DNA of 64,000 bases, taken from Tritonibacter scottomollicae (GTDB lineage: Bacteria > Pseudomonadota > Alphaproteobacteria > Rhodobacterales > Rhodobacteraceae). Shown here one piece after another: positions 45,362 through 54,306 of the stretch. The notes under the pieces were generated by a model, which was given only the letters and a program-made list of their open reading frames with translations, was not told where the DNA came from and did not search any database. Location: positions 1 to 64,000 of the forward strand of contig NZ_PVUF01000008.1 in assembly GCF_003003215.1 (NCBI RefSeq), given 5' to 3'. The position numbers and the translations under genes are program-made. The stretch's first letter is position 1. Every line of letters starts with the position of its first letter.

Positions 45362-46632
45362 CAGTTTTCCTTGATGCGTTCAACCTTCGCCCCAACGGCG
45401 GAGAGTTTGCGCACCACATGTTCATACCCGCGATCAAGGTGGTAGACCCGGCTGACGCGGGTTTCACCTTCGGCCGCAAGCCCGGCGAGGATCAGCGAAA
45501 CCGAGGCCCGCAGGTCGGTGGCCATCACCGGCGCGCCCTTCAGGCGTTCGACGCCGGTCACCTTGGCCGTGCCGCCTTGCACGTCGATCTGCGCCCCCAT
45601 GCGCATCAGCTCGGGGGCATGCATGAAGCGGTTCTCGAATATCTTCTCTTCCAGCGTCGCCACGCCCTCGGCGGTGCACATCAGCGCCATCATCTGTGCC
45701 TGCAGGTCGGTGGGGAAGCCCGGGAAGGGCTCGGTGACCACATCCACCGCCTTCACGCGGCCGGATTTATGCACCACCTTCAAACCCTTGTCTGTTTCAC
45801 TGACCTCAACACCGGCGGCTTCCAGCGTCTGGCAGAAGGCCTCCAGCAGGTTGCGGCGTCCGCCGAGCAGCTCGACCTCGCCGCCGCAGATCGCAGGCGC
45901 CAGCATATAGGTGCCCAGCTCGATCCGGTCGGTGACCACCGGGTGCGTCGCGCCGTGCAGCCGGTCGACGCCCTGGATGGTGATCGTCTCGGTGCCGTCG
46001 CCGTCGATCTGCGCGCCCATCGCCCGCAGGCAGTCGGCGAGATCGATGATTTCCGGCTCGCGGGCGGCGTTTTTCAGCACCGTGGTGCCCTTGGCCAATG
46101 TCGCCGCCAGAAGGGCGTTTTCGGTTGCACCAACGGAAACGATGGGGAACTCGAAGGTGCCGCCGGTCAGGCGCCCGCCAGGGGCCTTGGCGTGCACGTA
46201 GCCGTCGCGCAGCTCCATCTCCGCCCCCAGCGCTTCGAGCGCCTTCAGGTGCAGGTCCACCGGGCGCGCGCCGATCGCGCAGCCGCCGGGCAGCGACACC
46301 ACGGCGTGGCCGTCGCGTGCCAGCATCGGCCCCAGCACGAGGATCGAGGCGCGCATCTTGCGCACGATGTCATAATGGGCGGTGTGATTGTCGAGCCCAT
46401 GGCTCGACATCGCAAGAACCTGACCGTCCTGCAGTGCCGAGACCTCGGCCCCCAGCGATTGCAGCAGCGCGGTCATGGTGCGGATGTCGCTGAGCCGCGG
46501 CGCGTTGGTCAGCGTCAGCGGTTCTTCGCTCAACAAGGTCGCGGGCATCAGTGTCAGGCAGGCGTTTTTCGCCCCGGCGATCGGAATCTCTCCGTGCAGC
46601 GGGCCGTTGCCTGTAACCAAAATCGAATCCAT
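45361..46632 (-). CDS. murA: UDP-N-acetylglucosamine 1-carboxyvinyltransferase
   Basis: 423 residues. [19 protein letters not shown] opens the EPT fold, and [20 protein letters not shown] holds the catalytic Cys in GGCAIGAR, target of fosfomycin. LIATDLRAS-like [19 protein letters not shown] and [13 protein letters not shown] close it. It starts peptidoglycan synthesis by adding enolpyruvate to UDP-GlcNAc. Confidence 0.97.
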   Translation of the reverse strand: MDSILVTGNGPLHGEIPIAGAKNACLTLMPATLLSEEPLTLTNAPRLSDIRTMTALLQSLGAEVSALQDGQVLAMSSHGLDNHTAHYDIVRKMRASILVLGPMLARDGHAVVSLPGGCAIGARPVDLHLKALEALGAEMELRDGYVHAKAPGGRLTGGTFEFPIVSVGATENALLAATLAKGTTVLKNAAREPEIIDLADCLRAMGAQIDGDGTETITIQGVDRLHGATHPVVTDRIELGTYMLAPAICGGEVELLGGRRNLLEAFCQTLEAAGVEVSETDKGLKVVHKSGRVKAVDVVTEPFPGFPTDLQAQMMALMCTAEGVATLEEKIFENRFMHAPELMRMGAQIDVQGGTAKVTGVERLKGAPVMATDLRASVSLILAGLAAEGETRVSRVYHLDRGYEHVVRKLSAVGAKVERIKEN

Positions 46633-46637
46633 CTGCT

Positions 46638-46793
46638 CTATCCTTTAGCGTCGCGCGAAGCGTCGTCTTTTTGTGTGGTCCGGGCCTTGGCTTGCGCCTT
46701 TCGCCGGGCCATGTTTGCCTTCAGGGCCGCTTTCAGGCGGTCCTCGCGAGAGGCCTCGGACCGGTTGCCGGAAGGTTTGTTTTTCTCTGCCAT
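46638..46793 (-). CDS. Small basic protein upstream of murA
   Basis: 51 residues: [20 protein letters not shown], then [20 protein letters not shown], ending DDASRDAKG. It is highly charged, Lys/Arg/Ala-rich and helical, with no membrane segment. The stop lies 5 nt before murA, so they are likely cotranscribed. Short proteins of this kind before murA are common in Rhodobacteraceae as far as I recall; the function is unknown. Confidence 0.75.
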   Translation of the reverse strand: MAEKNKPSGNRSEASREDRLKAALKANMARRKAQAKARTTQKDDASRDAKG

Positions 46794-46876
46794 ATAGCCT
46801 GTCTAACTTAGTCAAAAAAAACCGTCCAGATGGACTTGCATCCCTCAGCGAATATGCATAGAAGCCCCCTCACGGC

Positions 46877-46951
<75 letters not shown>

Positions 46952-47214
46952 TGGAAATCCCCCAAATCAAATCAATGACTTGCTCCTCTGCCTTGAGCGT
47001 CGTCACTTGTCGCTTTGGTGTTTGCTGCGCGCTACTTGTCGTGCGGTGCTCGCGGCCAGAATCGCCGTCGTTCGCAGCTTGTGATCGCGCTGCGGGTCAC
47101 GGCACTAAGCCGTCCGATTCTGCCCCGTAGCGGTCTCGGGCGGGCGAGCGTCCCGCCTTGCCGCAGGTCGTTGTCGTTGCTACCTCTGACGTAACACACC
47201 TACAGGAGCGAGAC

Positions 47215-47547
47215 ATGACCCAGCCGGATATCGACGCCCAGACGCAATTGGAACTGGAAGCCGCTGCCTTCCGTCGCCTGCGCAAGCATCTGATGGAAGA
47301 TCGGACCGATGCGCAGAATATCGACATGATGAACCTTGCGGGGTTCTGCCGCAATTGCCTCAGCCGCTGGTATCAGGAAGCGGCAAACGAGAGGGGCATC
47401 GAGATGGGTAAGGAGGATGCGCGCGAGATCTTCTACGGCATGACCATGGCGGAGTGGAAAGCCAACTATCAGACCGATGCCTGCGCGCAGACGCAGGATG
47501 CGTTCAAGCAGGCTTTTGCAGAAAACGTCGGCACCGATAAGGGCTGA
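47215..47547 (+). CDS. DUF1244 family protein
   Basis: 110 residues from the ATG at 47215 (AGGAG 8 nt before). RLRKHLMEDRTDAQNIDMMN, LAGFCRNCLSRWY with a CxxC, and DAREIFYGMTMAEWKANYQ match DUF1244. The fold is known only as a small helical dimer; the function is unknown. It stands alone and is followed by a terminator. Confidence 0.88.
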   Translation: MTQPDIDAQTQLELEAAAFRRLRKHLMEDRTDAQNIDMMNLAGFCRNCLSRWYQEAANERGIEMGKEDAREIFYGMTMAEWKANYQTDACAQTQDAFKQAFAENVGTDKG

Positions 47548-47734
47548 GCGGGCCCGTGTTCCTGCGCTGGCGCGGGCAGGGACGCAGGCCACCGTTGTTC
47601 TGGACTGGGAGGCACAGCATAGCCCGCCCCCTGCTGCGCCCGGCGCGGCCAAGGGGCAGCGCGCCAAAAGGCTTCCCTCAAACAGCTATCTTGCGCGGCG
47701 TCAGCTTTGGGAATGTAGGATCAGTGACAGCAAA

Positions 47735-47764
47735 AAAAGGCCGCCCCCAAGGGAGCGGCCTTTT
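47735..47764. terminator. Bidirectional terminator
   Basis: AAAAGGCCGC and GCGGCCTTTT make a 10-bp stem with T-runs on both strands. It ends the D-amino-acid operon from the right and DUF1244 from the left. Confidence 0.85.
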
Positions 47765-47791
47765 GAATAATTGCGTCACGTCTCGCGGTGT

Positions 47792-48652
47792 TCAGACCGC
47801 CACCTTGACGCTTTCTTCAATGTAAATCTCGCGCAGGCGCTTGGCGATCGGGCCTGGCGTGCCGTCCCCCAGCGCGACACCGTCGATCTCCACGACCGGC
47901 ATCACAAAGGCAGAGGCCGAGGTGGTAAACGCCTCGTCGGCTTCTTTTGCCTCGTCGATGGTGAATAGGCGTTCTTCGACCTTCAACTGCGCCTCTTCGG
48001 CCATGCGCAGCACCGCCTTGCGGGTGATGCCGTGCAGGATGTCATTGGACAGCGGGCGCGTGACGATCACGCCATCCTTGACGAAATAGGCGTTGTTCGA
48101 GGTGCCCTCGGTCACATGGCCATCCTCGATCATCCAGGCATCATCTGCGCCGGCTTTCTTCGCCATCATTTTGCCCATGGAGGGGTACAACAGCTGCACG
48201 GTCTTGATGTCGCGACGGCCCCAGCGGATGTCCTCGATCGAGATGATCTTGGCGCCCTTCTTGGCCGCCGGGCTATCGGCCAGACCGGGTTTGTTTTGCG
48301 TAAACAACACGATGGTCGGCTTGGTGTCGGCGGAGGGGAACACAAAATCCCGGTCCCCGTCCGAGCCGCGCGTGACCTGCAAATAGACCAGCCCCTCGTC
48401 GATACCATTCAGCTCCACCAGCTTGCGGTGGATCTCCAGCAGCTCGTCCTTGGTGCAGGGCTCGGCCATCTCCAGCTCATCCAGCGACCGCTTCAGGCGC
48501 ACCGCGTGGCCCTCAAAATCAATGAGCTTGCCGCCCAGCACCGAGGTCACCTCATAGACCGCATCCGCCATCAGAAAGCCGCGATCAAAGATAGAGACCT
48601 TGGCCTCGGTTTCCGGCAGGTAGTCGCCGTTTACATATACGGTACGGGTCAT
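47792..48652 (-). CDS. D-amino acid aminotransferase (class IV PLP enzyme)
   Basis: 286 residues from the ATG at 48652. VYVNGDYLPETEAKVSIFDR and GFLMADAVYEV open the fold-IV pattern; the PLP lysine is in RRDIKTVQLLYPSM, and TEGTSNNAYFV binds the cofactor phosphate. The fold resembles branched-chain aminotransferases; the length and pattern fit D-alanine aminotransferase. It lies 10 bp after dgcA, so a D-amino-acid role is likely. It transfers the amino group between D-amino acids and 2-oxo acids. Confidence 0.85.
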   Translation of the reverse strand: MTRTVYVNGDYLPETEAKVSIFDRGFLMADAVYEVTSVLGGKLIDFEGHAVRLKRSLDELEMAEPCTKDELLEIHRKLVELNGIDEGLVYLQVTRGSDGDRDFVFPSADTKPTIVLFTQNKPGLADSPAAKKGAKIISIEDIRWGRRDIKTVQLLYPSMGKMMAKKAGADDAWMIEDGHVTEGTSNNAYFVKDGVIVTRPLSNDILHGITRKAVLRMAEEAQLKVEERLFTIDEAKEADEAFTTSASAFVMPVVEIDGVALGDGTPGPIAKRLREIYIEESVKVAV

Positions 48653-48662
48653 GGTCGTCTCC

Positions 48663-49628
48663 TTAGCCCCAGAGCGCAGGCCGAGGGGGGTGCACCCCGT
48701 CGGCGTCAAAAGTCAGCGGTTCGGGGCGGTCTTCGGCCAGAAGCAGCGGCCCGTCAAGATCCGTCACCAACGCACCCTGCGCCACCAGCGTCGCGGGCGC
48801 CATCGCAAGCGACGATCCCACCATGCAGCCGACCATCACCTGATAGCCCTCGGCCAGCGCCGCATCGCGCAATTTCAAGGCTTCTGTCAGGCCGCCGGTC
48901 TTGTCCAGTTTGATGTTCACAACATCATATTTGCCCTTGAGTTTCGGCAGGCTGGCGCAGTCATGCGCGCTCTCATCGGCGCAGACCGGCACCGGACGTT
49001 CCATCCCGATCAGGGCCTCATCTTCACCTGCGGGCAGGGGTTGTTCCACCAGCTCCACCCCAAGGCGCAGCAGGTGCGGTGCAAGCTCGGCGTAAACCTC
49101 GGCCGACCAGCCCTCATTGGCGTCAATGATGATCCGCGCCTCGGGCGCGCCCGCGCGCACCGCTTCAAGGCGGGGCATATCCTCTGGCGTGCCAAGCTTG
49201 ATCTTCAACAGCGGACGATGGGCATTCTCTGCGGCCTGTTTCTGCATCTCTTCAGGAGAGGCCAGCGACAGCGTATAGGCAGTGATCTCTGGCCCCGGCT
49301 GATCCAGCCCAGCCAATTCCCAGACCGGCTTTCCGGCCTTTTTGGCCTCCAGATCCCACAGGGCACAATCCACCGCATTGCGCGCGGCCCCTGCAGGCAG
49401 CAGCCTCTGCAACTCCGCGCGCGTAAACGCTTCAGGCAGCGCTTCGATCTCTGCCGTTACCGACTCCAGCGTCTCGTCATAGCGCGCATAGGGCACACAT
49501 TCGCCCCAGCCCACATGATCTCCATCCTCAACCCGAACCGTCAGCACCTTGGCCTCGGTGCGCGATCCGCGCGAGATGGTGAACACCTGCGCCAGTTTGA
49601 ACACATCGGGGGTGACAGTGATTTTCAT
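48663..49628 (-). CDS. dgcA: Enolase-superfamily racemase/epimerase, DgcA-like
   Basis: 321 residues from the ATG at 49628. The muconate-lactonising fold: LLKIKLG with the KxK-type base, IIIDANEGW (Asp), VELVEQPLP (Glu), PVCADES (Asp) and VNIKLDKTGG (Lys). Dipeptide epimerases share this pattern; next to a DUF1611 gene it fits DgcA, proposed to racemise N-acetyl-D-glutamate in D-Glu catabolism. The assignment rests on context. Confidence 0.82.
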   Translation of the reverse strand: MKITVTPDVFKLAQVFTISRGSRTEAKVLTVRVEDGDHVGWGECVPYARYDETLESVTAEIEALPEAFTRAELQRLLPAGAARNAVDCALWDLEAKKAGKPVWELAGLDQPGPEITAYTLSLASPEEMQKQAAENAHRPLLKIKLGTPEDMPRLEAVRAGAPEARIIIDANEGWSAEVYAELAPHLLRLGVELVEQPLPAGEDEALIGMERPVPVCADESAHDCASLPKLKGKYDVVNIKLDKTGGLTEALKLRDAALAEGYQVMVGCMVGSSLAMAPATLVAQGALVTDLDGPLLLAEDRPEPLTFDADGVHPPRPALWG

Positions 49629-49660
49629 GGCTCTCCCTTCGGGCAGCGCCGCCACCCCTT

Positions 49661-49696
49661 CTTCATCTTTTCAAAAATACCTCCGCCGGAGGCTCC
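49661..49696 (-). repeat. Extragenic hairpin CCTCCGCCGGAGG
   Basis: Between dgcA and dgcN, CTTCATCTTTTCAAAAATAC leads into the palindrome CCTCCGCCGGAGG (49680-49692). I recall this string as a dispersed intergenic repeat in Roseobacter-group genomes. It has no second copy that I found here. Confidence 0.45.
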
Positions 49697-49733
49697 TGCG
49701 AGATCCGCAGACGCCCCCGGCAAAGATGTTCAA

Positions 49734-50735
49734 TCAGACCGCAGCCAGCGCGTCCACCAGACGACCGGCACCGTGGCGATAGGGATCCACCGCAGGCAGG
49801 CCCATGCGGCCCTCAACTTCCTTCAGATACGCCACCGCTTCCTCCTCACCCAGATGCTGGGTGTTCACGGAAATGCCGACAATCTTGCAGTCCTTGTTGG
49901 CCCGTTGCGCCAGCGGCAGGGCCACATCGCGCAGTTCCTCCAGCGAGGGCACATCATAATCGGGCAGACCGCGCATATGAGTGCGGGTCGGCTCGTGACA
50001 CAGGATCAACGCGTCGGGCTGGCCGCCATGCACCAGCGCCATGGTCACACCGGAATAGGACACGTGGAACAACGATCCCTGACCCTCGATGAGATCCCAG
50101 TGGTCGTCATCATTGTCGGGGGTGAGATACTCGATGGAACCCGCCATAAAGTCAGCGATCACCGCATCCAAAGGCACACCGTCACCGGTGATCAGAATGC
50201 CGGTCTGTCCGGTGGCGCGGAAGGTGGATTTGATACCGCGCGCCTGCATCTCTGCGTCCATTGCCAGTGCGGTGTACATCTTGCCCACGGAACAATCGGT
50301 ACCCACAGCGAGGCACCGCTTGCCGCGACGCTTGACGCCATCGGCGATCGGATACTGCACTGAAGGCACCCGCACATCATGCAGGGTGCGCCCCGTCGCT
50401 TCGGCCACGGCGGCCAGATCCGGCTCGTCGCGCAAGAGGTTGTGCAGCCCGGAGGCAAGGTCAAAGCCCTCTTCCAGCGCCTGCACCAACACTTTTTTCC
50501 ATTCCTGACTGATCTTGCCGCCCCGGTTGGCAACACCGATCACCAGCGTTTTGGCACCAGCGGCTTTGGCTTCTTCAAGGGTCATCTCGGTGAGGCCGAG
50601 GTTTGCACCGCAGCCGGGCAGGCTGATCTGGCCAACCGCATGGTCAGGGCGCCAGTCGCGGATGCCAATGGCAACTTTGGCGGCCAGCATGTCGGGCGCA
50701 TCGCCGAGGAACAGGAGATAAGGGGTCTCGATCAT
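49734..50735 (-). CDS. dgcN: DUF1611-family protein, DgcN-like
   Basis: 333 residues from the ATG at 50735 (AAGGA 8 nt upstream). The Rossmann-like N-terminal domain is followed by a P-loop-like AVGTDCSVGKMYTALAM and LIEGQGSLFHVSYSG, the DUF1611 pattern. DgcN is proposed to N-acetylate D-glutamate before DgcA acts. Upstream is a divergent region shared with malyl-CoA lyase. No dgcR-type regulator is next to it. Confidence 0.82.
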   Translation of the reverse strand: MIETPYLLFLGDAPDMLAAKVAIGIRDWRPDHAVGQISLPGCGANLGLTEMTLEEAKAAGAKTLVIGVANRGGKISQEWKKVLVQALEEGFDLASGLHNLLRDEPDLAAVAEATGRTLHDVRVPSVQYPIADGVKRRGKRCLAVGTDCSVGKMYTALAMDAEMQARGIKSTFRATGQTGILITGDGVPLDAVIADFMAGSIEYLTPDNDDDHWDLIEGQGSLFHVSYSGVTMALVHGGQPDALILCHEPTRTHMRGLPDYDVPSLEELRDVALPLAQRANKDCKIVGISVNTQHLGEEEAVAYLKEVEGRMGLPAVDPYRHGAGRLVDALAAV

Positions 50736-50838
50736 ATCCAGCGTCCTTTTTTGGAATTCGTCAGAGTTCAAGGTAGCTTGCGGCAATCGCGCTGCAACTT
50801 CCTGTCTAATTTGCCAGTGCAGCAGGCCTTCGAGGCGA

Positions 50839-50870
50839 ATTCTTCGAGCAATAGGTCTATTCTTCGAAGA
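50839..50870. promoter_or_regulatory. Direct repeat ATTCTTCGA and palindrome TCTTCGAAGA
   Basis: ATTCTTCGA stands at 50839-50847 and 50859-50867, a 20-bp period (two helical turns), and the second copy sits in the perfect palindrome TCTTCGAAGA (50861-50870). It lies in the gap between dgcN and malyl-CoA lyase, a plausible operator for either. Confidence 0.4.
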
Positions 50871-51043
50871 TACTCCCACCCTACGCCAGAATACGCGTGA
50901 GATGACGCGGATCGCGAAGAAAGACTATGCAAGTGCGGCATCATTGAGATGCTGCAACTGCAAATAAGACTTGCCATTGCGTGAGTAACGAAATACCAAA
51001 ACATGAACCCATTTTGGAATTTATGAACCCGGAGAGACCAGAG

Positions 51044-52006
51044 ATGAGCTTTCGCCTTCAGCCCACGCCCCCGGCCCGCCCCAACCGCTGCCAGCTGTTC
51101 GGTCCCGGCTCCAACACGAAACTCTTTGCCAAAATGGCCGCCTCTGCGGCGGATGTGATCAACCTCGATCTCGAGGATTCCGTGGCCCCCTCGGACAAGG
51201 ATCAGGCCCGCGCCAATGTGATCGAGGCGATCAATACGATCGACTGGGGCCGCAAGACCCTGAGCGTGCGCATCAACGGGCTGGATACGCCCTATTGGTA
51301 CCGCGACGTCGTGGACCTGCTGGAGCAGGCGGGCGCGCGGCTTGATCAGATCATGATCCCCAAGGTGGGCTGCGCCGAGGATGTCTATGCGGTGGACGCG
51401 CTGGTGACGGCGATCGAGCGTGCCAAGGGCCGTCAAAAGCCGATCAGCTTTGAGGTCATTATCGAATCTGCCGCAGGTATCGCCCATGTCGAGGCCATCG
51501 CCGCCAGCAGCCCGCGCCTGCAGGCCATGAGCCTTGGCGCGGCGGATTTTGCCGCCTCCATGGGGATGCAGACCACTGGCATCGGTGGCACGCAGGAAAA
51601 CTATTATATGCTCCGCGAAGGCACCAAACATTGGTCCGATCCGTGGCACTGGGCGCAAGCCGCCATTGTCGCCGCCTGTCGCACCCATGGTGTGTTGCCG
51701 GTGGATGGCCCCTTTGGCGATTTCTCCGATGACGAGGGCTATATCGCGCAGGCCAAACGCTCCGCGACGCTGGGCATGGTCGGCAAATGGGCGATCCACC
51801 CCAAACAGATCGCCCTGGCCAATCAGGTTTTCACCCCGTCAGAAGAGGCCGTCGCCGAGGCGCGCGACATCCTCGCCGCCATGGAAGAGGCCAAAGCCAG
51901 CGGTGCGGGCGCAACCGTCTACAAGGGTCGTTTGGTCGACATCGCCTCGATCAAACAGGCCGAAGTCATCGTGGCGCAGTCCGAACTTATCGCCAAAAGC
52001 GGCTGA
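51044..52006 (+). CDS. L-malyl-CoA/beta-methylmalyl-CoA lyase
   Basis: 320 residues from the ATG at 51044. The citrate-lyase-beta fold: RCQLFGPGSNTKLFAKMAAS, NLDLEDSVAPSDKDQAR with the acidic metal site, and PISFEVIIESAAGIAHVEAI; GKWAIHPKQIALAN ends the barrel. It splits beta-methylmalyl-CoA to glyoxylate and propionyl-CoA and malyl-CoA to acetyl-CoA and glyoxylate, part of the ethylmalonyl-CoA pathway typical of Rhodobacteraceae. Confidence 0.93.
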   Translation: MSFRLQPTPPARPNRCQLFGPGSNTKLFAKMAASAADVINLDLEDSVAPSDKDQARANVIEAINTIDWGRKTLSVRINGLDTPYWYRDVVDLLEQAGARLDQIMIPKVGCAEDVYAVDALVTAIERAKGRQKPISFEVIIESAAGIAHVEAIAASSPRLQAMSLGAADFAASMGMQTTGIGGTQENYYMLREGTKHWSDPWHWAQAAIVAACRTHGVLPVDGPFGDFSDDEGYIAQAKRSATLGMVGKWAIHPKQIALANQVFTPSEEAVAEARDILAAMEEAKASGAGATVYKGRLVDIASIKQAEVIVAQSELIAKSG

Positions 52007-52118
52007 AGCGCGGCGACTGCGCTGTCGCTACCACGTCGAGCGGACAACGTCCCGGCGCGCGAGGCAGAGCCTTTCTTCCTCGCGCGCTCTTCCCGCACCG
52101 GGCGTGATTGTCCACATC

Positions 52119-52487
52119 TCACAGTCCAAACCCCGCATCTGACCGCAGCGCGCAACGGGTGCCTGCCGGGTCGTGGAACTCTGCAGTGGTGCCCCAGCTG
52201 TAGTGGTGCAGCGTGACCTTCACACCACGCCGCCGCAGCTCTTCACAGCGGGCGACCACGTCAGCCACGTTAAAGCGTAGTTTGAGCGGCAGCCCGCTCT
52301 CACGCGGACCTGCGGCCTCTTCCGGTTCGATCATCAGGTAGGATCCCTCCAGGTCAAAGGTGCTCAGGGTCTCTCCCGGACGGTCTATGCTGTGGAGCAA
52401 TGTCAGCCCCAAGACTTCACCGTAGAAAACGATGCAGGCCTCATAGTGGGGGGTGAACAGAATGATACCCGCTTGTGTGAAGTCCAT
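52119..52487 (-). CDS. VOC-fold small protein
   Basis: 122 residues. FTPHYEACIVFYGEVLGLTL, YLMIEPEEAAG, LKLRFNVADVVARCEELRRR and TTAEFHDPAGTRCAL fit a single glyoxalase/bleomycin-resistance-type domain. The first metal His of the usual pattern is not clear (IILFTPHYEA), so catalysis is uncertain. It stands alone. Confidence 0.78.
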   Translation of the reverse strand: MDFTQAGIILFTPHYEACIVFYGEVLGLTLLHSIDRPGETLSTFDLEGSYLMIEPEEAAGPRESGLPLKLRFNVADVVARCEELRRRGVKVTLHHYSWGTTAEFHDPAGTRCALRSDAGFGL

Positions 52488-53071
52488 GTCGATCGTTCTC
52501 CTGCATGAGGGCGTTGCGGGGATCTTGCGGCCTCAAGTGGGGTTGAGCTCAAGCGTTTATTGCAGCCCAGACAATGCGCGCACTGTGAGGTTTCGAGATG
52601 GGTGGGAGGGGAGCGCTCCCGCCCCTTTGCGGATCAGGGCAAACCTGACCCAAAAGCGTTGGGCCAAGCCGGGGCCGCGCCGAAGGCGCGGCCCCGGCCC
52701 TGCGGCGTCGCGCGCAGCGCGGCGCAAGCCCTCCAGACCGGCCTTGTCGGCAGCAGAACAACCGGCGGTCCCAGTGAAGGGGCGCCGTGTCAGTGATGCT
52801 GTGTGTGAGATCCTCGGATTGGCTGGGGATCTGATATGTCAGGACGATAAGGGGCGGCGCCGCCAGATCGGAGATGGACGGGTGTATCCACCCGCGCGCT
52901 AAACGTTGTCTCTGCACGCCTCCCGTCAGGGAGAGCCGGTTCCTAGGTGACCGGGATGTCAGGCCCGGTCGATGATCGCGATCACCTGAGATCCTAGCGA
53001 GAGATCAAGAACATTTCGCTGAGGCGGCGTGCGCCGGGTATGCAACGCGCATGGTGCTCGTTGCGCCCGGA
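52488..53071. repeat. GC-rich intergenic region with long hairpins
   Basis: No gene in about 580 bp. A 13-bp perfect stem, CCGGGGCCGCGCC/GGCGCGGCCCCGG, lies at 52669-52697; GGGAGCGCTCCC is at about 52610. A rich run of GCGC palindromes follows to about 52730. The style suggests an extragenic repeat cluster found elsewhere in related genomes. Confidence 0.5.
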
Positions 53072-53524
53072 TCAGGCGCGCTGATCCTTGGGCGATCCCA
53101 TCACAACGTAGGTCGTGATCGCGGTCACAAAGGGCGAGGTGCCGAGGATTTCGGTGTGGAACTGTTTGTAGCTCTTGAGGTCGGCGCATTCGACGCGCAG
53201 CAGATACTCGATTGTGCCGGTGATATTGTGGCACTCCACCACCTCCGGCGCATTGCGCATTGCGCGTTCAAAGGCCTCCTGTGCCTCCTTGGTGTGCTCG
53301 CCCAGGCCCACACCAATATAGGTGACAAACCCCACGCCCATGGCCTGCGGGTCAAGCACTGCGCGGTAGCCCGTGATGACCCCATCGCGTTCCAGCTCCT
53401 GCACGCGGCGCAGGCAGGCGGAGGGCGACAGGCCCACACGCTCCGCCAGCTCCAGGTTCGAGAGGCGTCCGTCGCTGGTGAGTTCACGCAATATGTGCTG
53501 GTTTATTCGGTCTGATTTCGCCAT
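53072..53524 (-). CDS. Lrp/AsnC-family regulator
   Basis: 150 residues from the ATG at 53524. The N-terminal helix-turn-helix (RINQHILRELTSDGRLSNLE, LAERVGLSPSACLRRVQELE) and the C-terminal RAM effector domain are present. It is divergent from a LysE-type exporter 73 bp away, the usual partnership in which the regulator senses an amino acid and turns on its export. Confidence 0.9.
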   Translation of the reverse strand: MAKSDRINQHILRELTSDGRLSNLELAERVGLSPSACLRRVQELERDGVITGYRAVLDPQAMGVGFVTYIGVGLGEHTKEAQEAFERAMRNAPEVVECHNITGTIEYLLRVECADLKSYKQFHTEILGTSPFVTAITTYVVMGSPKDQRA

Positions 53525-53597
53525 TTGTTGTGTAAATACGCGATAACGGTGCAAGTTTGCAATTTCATTTGCACGGTCTCGCGGCAAGGTATTGCGC

Positions 53598-54203
53598 ATG
53601 ATGACCTATGACCTTGTTGCCGCACTTGCGCTCTTCGCCTTTGTCTCCTCGATCACACCGGGGCCGAACAATCTGATGCTGATGGCGTCCGGTGCCAATT
53701 TCGGCTTTCGCCGCACCATCCCGCATATGCTGGGGGTGGCGCTGGGGTTCGTGTTCATGGTGCTGTTGGTGGGGGCAGGGCTGGTGCAGGTCTTTGACGC
53801 CTATCCGGTGAGCTACACGGTGCTGAAGGTCGGCTCCGTTATCTATCTGCTCTATCTGGCGTGGAAGATCGCCAACGCAGGGGCGGCCAAGACCGGGGCG
53901 GACGGTGATGTGGGCACCCCCATGACCTTCCTGCAGGCGGCGGCCTTCCAGTGGGTCAATCCAAAGGCCTGGGCGATGGCCCTGACGGCGATCAGCGCCT
54001 ACACGCCGGATCATACGCTCTGGGCGATCCTGCTTGTTGGTGTGATCTTTGGAGCGATCAACTTGCCTTCGGTGGGGTCCTGGACGGTGCTGGGCCAGCA
54101 AATGGCGCGGTTTCTGACCAGCCCGCGACGGTTGATGGCCTTCAACTGGACCATGGCCGTGCTGCTGGTGGGCTCGCTCTATCCGGTGATCTGGCCGCAT
54201 TGA
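53598..54203 (+). CDS. LysE/RhtB-family amino acid exporter
   Basis: 201 residues with about six membrane helices. FAFVSSITPGPNNLMLMASG and FQWVNPKAWAMALTAISAYT are family signatures. It should export an amino acid or homoserine lactone-like metabolite; the substrate is unknown. The first of two ATGs is used (53598). Divergent from the Lrp regulator and followed by a strong terminator. Confidence 0.92.
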   Translation: MMTYDLVAALALFAFVSSITPGPNNLMLMASGANFGFRRTIPHMLGVALGFVFMVLLVGAGLVQVFDAYPVSYTVLKVGSVIYLLYLAWKIANAGAAKTGADGDVGTPMTFLQAAAFQWVNPKAWAMALTAISAYTPDHTLWAILLVGVIFGAINLPSVGSWTVLGQQMARFLTSPRRLMAFNWTMAVLLVGSLYPVIWPH

Positions 54204-54237
54204 TCCCCTGCGGACCCAGAAACGTACATCGGGTTGT

Positions 54238-54280
54238 GGCGCGCAAAACCCCCATCCAGGGGCCTTTGCGCGCCCTTTTT
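54238..54280 (+). terminator. Strong terminator after the LysE gene
   Basis: GGCGCGCAAA and TTTGCGCGCC form a 10-bp stem with an inner CCCC/GGGG pairing, followed by CTTTTT. It separates the exporter gene from the convergent AraC gene. Confidence 0.85.
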
Positions 54281-54306
54281 CGGCGGGGCCGAAAACGGCT
54301 GGCGCT

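Noticed and set aside
45349-46797. Plus-strand frame of 482 codons
   Set aside because: Antisense to murA; composition (His/Arg/Gln-rich) is that of a shadow frame.
48651-50363. Plus-strand frame of 570 codons
   Set aside because: Antisense to dgcA and dgcN, which have clear family motifs.
52549-52917. Minus-strand 122-codon frame
   Set aside because: It runs through GC-rich palindromes and has no protein-like pattern.
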